Shown in pieces: positions 53,709 through 61,203 of a stretch of 64,000 nt of DNA. The translations under genes and the position numbers were made by a program. Numbering within the stretch: the first letter of the stretch is position 1; the number at the start of each line of letters is the position of its first letter. This DNA comes from Vicinamibacteria bacterium (lineage in GTDB: Bacteria > Acidobacteriota > Vicinamibacteria > Fen-336), in NCBI GenBank assembly GCA_025994075.1, contig JAMQGV010000024.1, positions 62,001 through 126,000 of the forward strand, read 5' to 3'. A model generated the notes under the pieces. The model was not told where the DNA came from. It saw only the letters and a program-made list of their open reading frames with translations, and did no database searches.

Positions 53709-55640
53709 TCAGCGGGCGCTGCTCTGGATCAGGTCCAGGATGCGGCGGACGGCCTGCCCGTCGGCGCCGCAGGCGACGTCGTCGACGTACCGCCCCCGGG
53801 CGGCCGCGAGCGCGTCCCGGGTCGCGGGGTCGAACAGGGCTCGTTCCAGCGTCGGCGCCGGGTCGGCCCCGGGGGCCACGCCGAGGGCCACGCCGGCCTC
53901 CACCAGCGCCCGCAGGTGGGTCGGGTGCTGCAGCACGACGACCGGTAGCCCCAGCACCAGGGCCTCGACCGCCGACAGCGACTCGACCGTCACCAGCACG
54001 TCGGCCGCCGTCATCAGCGCGACGAGGTCGGCGTCGGGTGCCGCCAGCGCGGTGCGAGTGCGGCCGGCGAGGTCGCGTGCGTAGGGTGCCGGCGACTCGG
54101 CCGGGTGCGGCTTGACCAGGCCGCGCAGCCGCGGGTCGGCCTCGATCGCCGCCGCCAGCCGCGCGAACGCCGCGCCCAGCGCCGGGTGGGTCTCGCGGAT
54201 GCCGCGGTAGCGGCTGGCGACCAGCAACAGCTTCTGGTCGGAAAGCACGCCGAGTTCCGCGCGCAGGGCCGCGCGGTCGCGGCCGCGCGCCTGGGCCACC
54301 AGGGCGTCGAAGCGCGGCGAGCCGGTGACGGTCAGCGTGTCCGGGGCGTAGCCGCCTTCTTCGACCAGGAAGCGACGGGCGGCCTCGCCGAACAGCGCGG
54401 TGCGGTCCGGCCGCGGCGCGTCGCCTTCGTCGCTCCGGTGCAGGTAGGAGTAGTAGCGGGGGTAGAGCAGGCCGTGCTGCATCGCCACGCTCGGCACCCC
54501 CGCGGCGCGGGCTGCCGCCACGGCGACCCGCCCCCAGCCCGAGGACTCGGCGTAGAGCACCAGCACGTCGGGCGTGAGCGCCTGCAGCGCCTCGCGCGTC
54601 TCCTCGAAGCTGCGGATCGCCCACGGCAACTGCTCGAGGAACACCGAGGCGACGTCGGCCGCGCACATCTCCGCGAAACGCACGCCGCGGTGGACCAGCG
54701 CGTCGCGCAGGCCCGGGGCGTCGCGCAGCTCGCGCCAGGCGCGCCAGACGGCGCGGACCGGCTCCCGCGTCGCGCGCAGCGCCGCCGTCGTCGCGAACGC
54801 GTTCATGTGGACGTAGGGCCCGGCCGGCGCGGGCGCGAACCAGTCGACGAGCCGCTCGCGCAGGCCGCGGCGCCGGAACGCGGCGCGGGGACCGACGGCG
54901 ACCACGGCGGCGTCCCACCCGGGCTCGGCGGCGAGGTCGGGGATCAGGCGCTCGAAGTAGTGCTCGTGGATCTCCGTCTCGCCGTCCGCGCGCCGGCGCG
55001 AGCGCCAGAACGCTGCGTGGGAGAGAAACAGCGCGCGCCGGCCCGCGCCCCGCGGCGGCAGCTCGGGCGCCGGCCCCAGCGCGCGCTTGAGGACGGCCGC
55101 GCGCAGCTTGAGTGCCTGCAGCCGAGCCCGCCACACGACCCGCGTTGCGGACTCGGGCGTCTGCCGCGGCGCCTCGCAGAACACGCCGAGCGCCGTCGCC
55201 GTGCGGCCCAGCAGCACGAGGTCCTCGACGGGCAGGCCGACCGCAGCCACCTCGTCCGGCCGCAGCGCCTCGAGCAGCCGGGCGAAGGTCTCGATCCGCC
55301 GCACGCGGCGCGGGATCGCGGTGGCGTGGAACAGGTGCAGCTCGGCGAGCCACCAGAGGTCGAGGTCCCCGTGCCGCAGCCATCCGCGCAGCGGGCGGCC
55401 GTCCACCAGCGGCTTCGAGCCGAGGTCCTTGGTCCAGGCGATCGCGGCGTCCTCGATCGCGCCGTCCGCCTCCGGGCCCAGCACCTGGGACACGGTCGTC
55501 GCCTCGAGGCCCGCGTCGCGGGCGACCGCGGCGGCGGCCTCGTCCCAGGCCACGACCCGGTCGCCCTCCGCCCACGAGCGCGACAGGCCAGGCCCGTCGT
55601 CGCCGCGGAACAGCAGGACCCGCACTCGCACTCGCGCCAT
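53709..55640 (-). CDS. Large glycosyltransferase-like protein next to the nonulosonic acid genes
   Basis: I do not recognise this as a named enzyme. The 643-residue product has no signal peptide or clear membrane helix. Its C-terminal half has the look of a GT-B/UDP-GlcNAc 2-epimerase-like or CDP-glycerol transferase-like fold: VAMQHGLLYPRYYS, TVTGSPRFDALV, LVKPHPAES and VTVESLSAVEALVLGLPVVVL. The N-terminal half (1-330) is poorly conserved and alpha/beta. It sits 40 bases upstream of the NeuB-family gene. A CMP-nonulosonate transferase is a good guess from place and fold, not proven. ATG at 55640. Confidence 0.8.
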   Translation of the reverse strand: MARVRVRVLLFRGDDGPGLSRSWAEGDRVVAWDEAAAAVARDAGLEATTVSQVLGPEADGAIEDAAIAWTKDLGSKPLVDGRPLRGWLRHGDLDLWWLAELHLFHATAIPRRVRRIETFARLLEALRPDEVAAVGLPVEDLVLLGRTATALGVFCEAPRQTPESATRVVWRARLQALKLRAAVLKRALGPAPELPPRGAGRRALFLSHAAFWRSRRRADGETEIHEHYFERLIPDLAAEPGWDAAVVAVGPRAAFRRRGLRERLVDWFAPAPAGPYVHMNAFATTAALRATREPVRAVWRAWRELRDAPGLRDALVHRGVRFAEMCAADVASVFLEQLPWAIRSFEETREALQALTPDVLVLYAESSGWGRVAVAAARAAGVPSVAMQHGLLYPRYYSYLHRSDEGDAPRPDRTALFGEAARRFLVEEGGYAPDTLTVTGSPRFDALVAQARGRDRAALRAELGVLSDQKLLLVASRYRGIRETHPALGAAFARLAAAIEADPRLRGLVKPHPAESPAPYARDLAGRTRTALAAPDADLVALMTAADVLVTVESLSAVEALVLGLPVVVLQHPTHLRALVEAGVALGVAPGADPAPTLERALFDPATRDALAAARGRYVDDVACGADGQAVRRILDLIQSSAR

Positions 55641-55684
55641 CGCGGGGCGAGTCTAGTCCGCGTCCGCGGGCCCTTCCTACCGGG

Positions 55685-56335
55685 TCACTTCTCGGGACTT
55701 CTTTCGTCCGCGCCCCACGCGCGGTAGCACTCGAGATCCGCCGCGGCCGAGCACTCCGGCACGAGCTGGCAGCCGCAGTCGTCGGGCCGCGGCCCGCACT
55801 GGCCCTGGAGGAAGCGCTGCAGGTCGGCGTCCCCGCCCGGGCAGGTGAACTGCAGGCCGCCCCCCCTGCACGGGCCGACGACGACCCCCGCGAACTGCAG
55901 GTCCTTGCGCTGGAAGCACTCGGCCTGCAGGCGCCGCTCACGGCAGTCGGCCGGCTCCTGCGTGCCCGAGAGTCCGAACGGCGGCTCGCCGTACTTCGCG
56001 CAGTCGGTCACGACCGAGTTGCCGATGCGCCACTCGCACTCCGACGTCGAGCCCGAGCGGCAGCAGATGCTGGCCTTCAGGAACTCCCGGCACCCGCAGC
56101 GCTGCGCCACGACCACGTCGTAGTCCCAGCACGTGCCCACCGGCGTCGGAGAGCTGCGGCCGGCGAGCTCGTGGGTGGCGCGCTCGCCGCCTTCGAAGCG
56201 GCACTCGAGGACCTTTTCGCCCGAGGGCGCCTTCTGCCAGCTGTCGCGGCACTGCTTGACGGAGGGCGCGCCCCCTCCGCAGGCCGCCAGGGACAGCACC
56301 AGGGGAACGAATGGCCAGACCGACGTCTTGCTCAT
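55685..56335 (-). CDS. Cysteine-rich lipoprotein, function unknown
   Basis: The 216-residue protein starts at an ATG at 56335 with GAGG six to eight bases upstream. A lipobox LAACG puts the lipidated cysteine at residue 19. The mature part has 18 further cysteines in under 200 residues (for example QRCGCRE, ASICCRSG, DDCGCQLVPEC), implying many disulfides in the envelope. No known domain was recognised. An alternative TTG at 56353 adds six residues. It is divergent from the DUF72 gene and 44 bases ahead of the 643-residue gene, so it may be cotranscribed with the latter or alone. Confidence 0.8.
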   Translation of the reverse strand: MSKTSVWPFVPLVLSLAACGGGAPSVKQCRDSWQKAPSGEKVLECRFEGGERATHELAGRSSPTPVGTCWDYDVVVAQRCGCREFLKASICCRSGSTSECEWRIGNSVVTDCAKYGEPPFGLSGTQEPADCRERRLQAECFQRKDLQFAGVVVGPCRGGGLQFTCPGGDADLQRFLQGQCGPRPDDCGCQLVPECSAAADLECYRAWGADERSPEK

Positions 56336-56357
56336 GATGGCCTCGCCTCGCAAAGGG

Positions 56358-56386
56358 GCGGGGCCGCAGGTACCGGACGGCCCCGC
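56358..56386. repeat. Perfect 9-base inverted repeat in divergent promoter region
   Basis: GCGGGGCCG (56358-56366) and CGGCCCCGC (56378-56386) are exact complements with an 11-base loop. They lie 23 bases upstream of the lipoprotein start and about 85 bases ahead of the DUF72 gene. It could be a hairpin in the lipoprotein leader or an operator. In DNA this rich in G and C some stem pairs occur by chance, so weight is modest. Confidence 0.4.
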
Positions 56387-56470
56387 GTCGGGCGGAGGTT
56401 ACGCCCGCGTCCCGCGGATCGCCAGGCGTGCCGTCGTCACGCGTTCCCGCCGGCGTAGCATCGGCGGACG

Positions 56471-57178
56471 ATGCGGCTTCACGTCGGTACCAGCGGGTTC
56501 GCCTACAAGGAGTGGAAGGGCTCGTTCTACCCGAAGGAGCTCAAGGACGCGGGCTTCCTGCCCTACTACGCGCAGCGCTTCGGCGCGGTCGAGATCAACA
56601 ACACCTTCTACCGGATGCCGAAGCCCGAGCTGCTCGCGAGCTGGGCGGCCCAGGTCGGTGCCGACTTCCGCTTCGTGCTGAAGGCGCCGCAGAAGGTCAC
56701 CCACATCCGCCGCCTCAAGCCCGAGTGCGCCCCCGACCTCGCGCACTTCGTGGAGGTCGCCCGCACGCTGGGCCCGCGGCTGGGGCCGATCCTGTTCCAG
56801 ACCCCGCCCAACATGAAGCTGGACCTGGAGCGCCTCGACGGCTTCCTGGCCCTGCTTCCGGGCGACCTGCGCTTCGCCTTCGAGTTCCGCCACCCGGACT
56901 TCTTCGACGACGCCGTCCACGCCCGGCTGCGCGAGCGCGGCCACGCCCTCGTCGCCTCCGACACCGACGACAGCGGCGAGGAGGGAGCGCCGCTGGTCGA
57001 GACCGCGGGCTGGGCCTACCTGCGGCTGCGGCGGTCGGACTACGACGACGACGCGCTGCGCGGCTGGCACGCGAAGCTGCGCGCGCTGAGCGGCGTCGCC
57101 GAGGCGTGGATCTTCTTCAAGCACGAAGACGCGGGCACCGGCCCCCGCCTCGCCCGGCGTTTCGGGGACCTGGCCTAG
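56471..57178 (+). CDS. DUF72 (YecE family) protein
   Basis: The 235-residue protein begins MRLHVGTSGFAYKEWKGSFYP, with AVEINNTFYRMP, FRFVLKAPQKVTHIRRL, GPILFQTPPNMK and AFEFRHPDFF, all standard YecE/DUF72 signatures of a TIM-barrel protein. The biochemical function of the family is unknown. It is divergent from the lipoprotein gene and its stop overlaps the stop of Ku by four bases on the other strand. Confidence 0.94.
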   Translation: MRLHVGTSGFAYKEWKGSFYPKELKDAGFLPYYAQRFGAVEINNTFYRMPKPELLASWAAQVGADFRFVLKAPQKVTHIRRLKPECAPDLAHFVEVARTLGPRLGPILFQTPPNMKLDLERLDGFLALLPGDLRFAFEFRHPDFFDDAVHARLRERGHALVASDTDDSGEEGAPLVETAGWAYLRLRRSDYDDDALRGWHAKLRALSGVAEAWIFFKHEDAGTGPRLARRFGDLA

Positions 57179-58008
57179 CCGGCCGCGCGCCGTGGCGTGT
57201 CGTCCGCGACCGCCGAGGGTGCCGCGGCAGCCGCCGCCCTGGCGGCGAGGCTGGCCTTGAGCGCCTCCATCAGGTCGACGATCTCGGCCTTCTTCGGCTC
57301 GGGGGCCATCGCGACTTCCTGGCCCGCGACCTTGCGCTCGATCGCCTCCTGCATCCGCTTGCGGACCTCGTCTTCGTAGGCCTCGGGGCGGAAGCGGTCG
57401 GCGGCGATCTGCTCGACGAGCTGGACGGCGAGACCCAGCTCCGCCTCCTTGACCTCGCTCTCGCCGGTCGGGATCTCGTCCATCCCGCGCACCTCGTCGG
57501 CGTAGAGGAGCTGCTGCATCACGATCCCGCGGCCCACCGGCCGCAGCAGCACCAGGTACTGCTTGCCGCGCGCCGCCCAGCGCGCCAGCGCGCAGCGCCC
57601 GGTCTTCTCCATCGCCGCCGCCAGCAGGCGGTAGGCGCGGTCAGCGCCCTTGTCGGGCCCGACGTAGTAGGCGCCGTCGAAGTACAGGGCGTCGACCGCG
57701 GTGGCCGGCACGAACTCGGCGATCTCGATCAGCTTGTTGGCCTCCTGCTGCATGGCCTTGATCTCGTCGTCCGTGAACGTGACGTACTGGTCCTTGGCGA
57801 ACTCGTAGCCCTTCACCATGTCCGGGCGCGGCACGACCTCGTTGCCGTCCTTCGGGCACACGTACTGCTGCTTGAGCCGGCCCTTGCACTTGCCGTGCAG
57901 CAGGTTGAAGGAGATCGCGGCCTTCGACTCGGTCGCCGCGTAGAGGTTGACGGGGATCGAGACCATCCCGAACGAGATGGTCCCGGACGCCAGGGGTCGC
58001 GGGGGCAT
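57175..58008 (-). CDS. ku: Ku protein of bacterial non-homologous end joining
   Basis: Bacterial Ku forms a homodimeric ring on double-strand DNA ends and recruits the ligase LigD. The 277-residue protein begins SGTISFGMVSIPVNLYAATE, a standard Ku N-terminus, and has FNLLHGKCKGRLKQQYVCP and the beta-barrel region with VVPRPDMVKGYEF. The C-terminus is Ala-rich with basic residues (PRRAAG). No LigD-like gene is in the window. It is 22 bases behind the GT9 gene and is the last of that minus-strand run. Confidence 0.95.
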   Translation of the reverse strand: MPPRPLASGTISFGMVSIPVNLYAATESKAAISFNLLHGKCKGRLKQQYVCPKDGNEVVPRPDMVKGYEFAKDQYVTFTDDEIKAMQQEANKLIEIAEFVPATAVDALYFDGAYYVGPDKGADRAYRLLAAAMEKTGRCALARWAARGKQYLVLLRPVGRGIVMQQLLYADEVRGMDEIPTGESEVKEAELGLAVQLVEQIAADRFRPEAYEDEVRKRMQEAIERKVAGQEVAMAPEPKKAEIVDLMEALKASLAARAAAAAAPSAVADDTPRRAAG

Positions 58009-58030
58009 GGAGCGATTATGGCCGCTCCGG

Positions 58031-59266
58031 TCAAGCCCGCAGCGCGAACCCCCCCGCCTTCAGCAGCCGCGCGGCGGCGGCGTGCACCTCGTCGACCCCC
58101 ACCAGGTCGAGGCACTCGGGCAGCGCCGCCTTCGCGCACTCGGCCGGCGGCTTGCGGATCAGGTTGCACGGCGCGCACCACAGGTCGGGCCGGCACACGA
58201 CGTGGCGCTCGCGCTCCGCGGGCTCGAAGTCGAAGAAGTAGCGGCCCGGGTCGGACGGCCCGAAGACGCTGACCGTCGGCGTGCCGACCAGGCAGGCGAG
58301 GTGCATCGTCCCCGTGTCCGGCGAGAGGTAGAGGTCGAGCTGCTCGACGACCGCCAGCGTCTCGCGCACGGAGAGCCGGCCCGCGAGATCGGTCGGCCGC
58401 TCGGGCAGTCGCGCGGCCACGTCGGCCGCGAGCGCCGCGTCGGCGCCCGAGCCGGTGATCACCACCCGCGCCCCGAACTCGCGTTGCAGCCGCGCCCCGA
58501 CCTCGGCCCAGCGTTCCGCGGGCCACTGCTTGATCAGCCGTCCGCCGGAGGGGTGGATGCCGATCCGCGGGCCCCCGGGGCCCAGCCCCAGCCGCCCCAG
58601 CAGCTCGGCGGCGGCCGCGCGCTCCGCGGCGGTCAGCGGGTCGGCGACGCGTCCCCGCGGCTGCGGGCCGAGCACCACGTCGAGCGCCAGCCGGTTCTGC
58701 GCGACCCAGCTCACGTCCTCGTCGAGCGGCACCACGTGGCTCAGCATCCAGGCGCCGCCGGTGTTCGCGTATCCCGCCCGCGCCCGGGCCCCGCTGAGCC
58801 ACATCAGCAGCGAGGCGCGCACGTCGCCCTGCAGATCGAGCGCCAGGTCGAGCCGCTCGCGCCGCAGGCCGAGGGCGCGCCGGCACAGGGCGCCGAAGCC
58901 GTCGGCACCTTCGCTGCGGCGGCCGACCCACGGCGCGCTCCACTCGATCACCTCGTCGACCGGCGCGCTGCGCGCGACGTCGGCGCTCCAGCGGCCGACG
59001 GCGAGCCGGATCCGCGCGTCCGGCAGCGCGCGGCGCAGGTCGGCCAGCGCGGGCAGGCTCATCACCACGTCGCCGATGCGGTCGAGCCGCAGCACCAGCA
59101 CCTCGCGCAGCTCCGCAGGGTCGAGCGGCAGTCCCGGCGGCCGCCCGCGCAGCGCGGCCCAGGCGCGGCCGGGCAGGTCGAAGGCGCCGACCGCCAGCCG
59201 CTCGAGCGGCTCGTAGATGCGGTTCTCAGTCCCGCGGACGTTGGTCCAGCGCCTGCGCGCGGACAT
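58031..59266 (-). CDS. Family 9 glycosyltransferase (ADP-heptose:LPS heptosyltransferase-like)
   Basis: The 411-residue protein has VLVLRLDRIGDVVMSLPAL near residue 57, the GT9 N-terminal mark, IHPSGGRLIKQWPAERW at the C-terminal lobe and SPDTGTMHLACLVGTPTVSVFGPSDP. A CAPCNLIRK segment with cysteines lies after that. GT9 enzymes add heptose or related sugars to lipopolysaccharide core. The ATG at 59266 overlaps the end of the upstream GT4 by 41 bases; no closer start codon fits in frame, so this overlap may be real or the N-terminal 15 residues may be shorter. Confidence 0.92.
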   Translation of the reverse strand: MSARRRWTNVRGTENRIYEPLERLAVGAFDLPGRAWAALRGRPPGLPLDPAELREVLVLRLDRIGDVVMSLPALADLRRALPDARIRLAVGRWSADVARSAPVDEVIEWSAPWVGRRSEGADGFGALCRRALGLRRERLDLALDLQGDVRASLLMWLSGARARAGYANTGGAWMLSHVVPLDEDVSWVAQNRLALDVVLGPQPRGRVADPLTAAERAAAAELLGRLGLGPGGPRIGIHPSGGRLIKQWPAERWAEVGARLQREFGARVVITGSGADAALAADVAARLPERPTDLAGRLSVRETLAVVEQLDLYLSPDTGTMHLACLVGTPTVSVFGPSDPGRYFFDFEPAERERHVVCRPDLWCAPCNLIRKPPAECAKAALPECLDLVGVDEVHAAAARLLKAGGFALRA

Positions 59267-60449
59267 AACACTCCTCGAAGGCCTGTGCGGCCGCGTCCCA
59301 CGTCAGTTGCGCGCGGGCCCGCTCGCGGGCCGCGGCGGCGAGCCGCGAGCGCAGCGCCGGGTCCGCGGCGAGTCTCGCGATCGCGGCGGCCAGCGCAGCA
59401 CCGTCCCCCGGCGGCACCAGCAGCCCGTTGATCCCGTCCTCGACCACGTCGGGGATGCCGGCGACTCGCGAGGCGACCACCGCGGCGCCCGCGGCCAGCG
59501 CCTCGAGCAGCGCGTTGGGCAGCCCGTCGACGTTGCCCGCGGAATCGACCACCGACGGCACCGCGACCACGTCGGCGACGGCCAGCGCCGCGGCCACCCG
59601 CTCGCGGGTCAGCGCGCCGGTGAAGCGCACGCGCGCGCCGGCCGCCTGTGCCTGCCGCTCGAGAGATGCGCGCAGGTCGCCGTCGCCGGCGATCGCGAAC
59701 GCGCAGCGGCGGTCGGCGCGCGCGGCGGCGTCGACCAGGAAGCGCAGTCCCTTCTTCTCGACCAGGCGGCCGAAGGCGAACACCAGCAGCTCGCCGTCTT
59801 CGGCGCCCAGCTCGCGCCGCAGCGCCGGGTCGGGCGTGCGCGGCGCGAACAGCGCGGCGTCGACCCCGTAGGGCACGGTGCGCGTGCGGTCGGCGGGCGC
59901 TCCGAGCACGACCGCGCGGCGGTGCAGGTCGCCCGAGCAGGCGGTGACGGCGCCGGCGCGGTGGAACGCGCGGGCGGCGAGGTCGCCGAGGAAGCCGCGG
60001 CGCTCGGCCATGAACACGTCGCTGCCGTGCAGGCTCACGACCTGGGGCACGCCCGCCCGCCACAGCTTGCCGGTGACGAGAGCGGCGTTGGGGATCACCC
60101 AGTGCAGGTGGGCGACATCGTAGCGCGTGGCGCGCAGCCGCGCCGCCACCGCGCGGCGCAGGCCCAGCGCGGCCAGTGGCGCGACCAGCGGCAGCTCCAG
60201 CCGCAGCCGGGTGTCGGCGACCAGGCTCTGCGCGTAGCCCCACACCGCGAGCCGCGACGTCGGCGAGTAGCGGTAGGGGAAGAAGGCGAGGCCCGGCTCC
60301 GCCGGCCGCGCGAGGCGCGGGTGCTCGGGCAGCACGACGTCGACCTGGTGGCCCCGGCGCACGACGCCGCGCGCGATCTCCTCGATGAACGGCGCGGTGC
60401 CGTCGCCGGGGTGCAGCGGGTACGACGAGGTGACCATCAGCACGCGCAC
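59226..60449 (-). CDS. Family 4 glycosyltransferase
   Basis: A 407-residue GT-B protein, GTG start (RVLMVTSSYPLHPGDGTAPF). Marks: VVSLHGSDVFMAERRG, VFAFGRLVEKKGLRFLVDAA and NVDGLPNALLEALAAGAAVVAS with the C-terminal EALAAG block. It resembles GT4 enzymes of core or O-chain synthesis. It follows the polyprenol-phosphate mannose synthase-like gene by ten bases. Sugar unknown. Confidence 0.94.
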   Translation of the reverse strand: MRVLMVTSSYPLHPGDGTAPFIEEIARGVVRRGHQVDVVLPEHPRLARPAEPGLAFFPYRYSPTSRLAVWGYAQSLVADTRLRLELPLVAPLAALGLRRAVAARLRATRYDVAHLHWVIPNAALVTGKLWRAGVPQVVSLHGSDVFMAERRGFLGDLAARAFHRAGAVTACSGDLHRRAVVLGAPADRTRTVPYGVDAALFAPRTPDPALRRELGAEDGELLVFAFGRLVEKKGLRFLVDAAARADRRCAFAIAGDGDLRASLERQAQAAGARVRFTGALTRERVAAALAVADVVAVPSVVDSAGNVDGLPNALLEALAAGAAVVASRVAGIPDVVEDGINGLLVPPGDGAALAAAIARLAADPALRSRLAAAARERARAQLTWDAAAQAFEECYVRAQALDQRPRD

Positions 60450-60459
60450 GGGCGCGGCC

Positions 60460-61203
60460 TCAGGCGGCAGGGCGGCGGCGCGGCCGGAAGCCGTAGCGGA
60501 AGCGCAGCAGGGCGAAGTTGAGGACCGCCATGTACACCTCCTCGAGGCTCAGCTTGGAGGCGTCGCGGGCGCGGTTCTTGAAGTGGATCGGCACCTCGCC
60601 GAGACGGAAGCCGTGGACCCAGGCCTGGTACGCCATCTCGCCGTGCACGGCGTAGCCGGAGATCTTGATGCGGTCGAACTCGGTCTCCTCCAGCACCGCG
60701 CGCCGGTAGCCGCGGTAGCCCGAGGTGGTGTCGCGGATCGGGACCCCGGCCACGACCTGGACGTAGACGTTGGCGACGGCGCTGAGGATCGGCCGCGCCA
60801 TGCCCCACTCCGAGGTGCCGCCGCCGGGCACGTAGCGGGAGCCGATCACCATGTCGCACTCGCGCAGCTTCTCGACGAACTTGGGGATCTCGCGCGGGTG
60901 GTGCGAGAAGTCGGCGTCCATCTCGAACAGCAGCTCGTAGCGCCTGGGGTCGGCGAGGCCGCGCCTGAAGGAGTCGATCACCGCGGCGCCGCGCCCGCGC
61001 TTGTGGGACCCCTCGACCAGGCCGACGCGGCCCGGGTGGGCCGCCATCGCCTCCCGCACCGCGTCGGCGGTGCCGTCCGGGCTGCCGTCGTCGGCGACCC
61101 ACACGTCGAGCTCGAAGGGCAGCGCCAGCAGCTCCGCGATCAGCGGGGCGATGTTGTCGCGCTCGTTGTAGGTCGGGACGACGACGAGGATACGGGGGCT
61201 CAC
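60460..61203 (-). CDS. Family 2 glycosyltransferase, polyprenol monophosphomannose synthase-like
   Basis: The 247-residue protein starts at a GTG ([20 protein letters not shown]). It has ADDGSPDGTADAV, the DxD-type EMDADFSHHPREIP, GSRYVPGGGT and TSGYRGYRRAVLE, as in DPM1-like enzymes that make polyprenyl-phosphate-mannose (or another hexose). It has no C-terminal membrane helices. It overlaps the large membrane protein gene by four bases, which could use the lipid-linked sugar as a donor. Confidence 0.94.
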   Translation of the reverse strand: MSPRILVVVPTYNERDNIAPLIAELLALPFELDVWVADDGSPDGTADAVREAMAAHPGRVGLVEGSHKRGRGAAVIDSFRRGLADPRRYELLFEMDADFSHHPREIPKFVEKLRECDMVIGSRYVPGGGTSEWGMARPILSAVANVYVQVVAGVPIRDTTSGYRGYRRAVLEETEFDRIKISGYAVHGEMAYQAWVHGFRLGEVPIHFKNRARDASKLSLEEVYMAVLNFALLRFRYGFRPRRRPAA

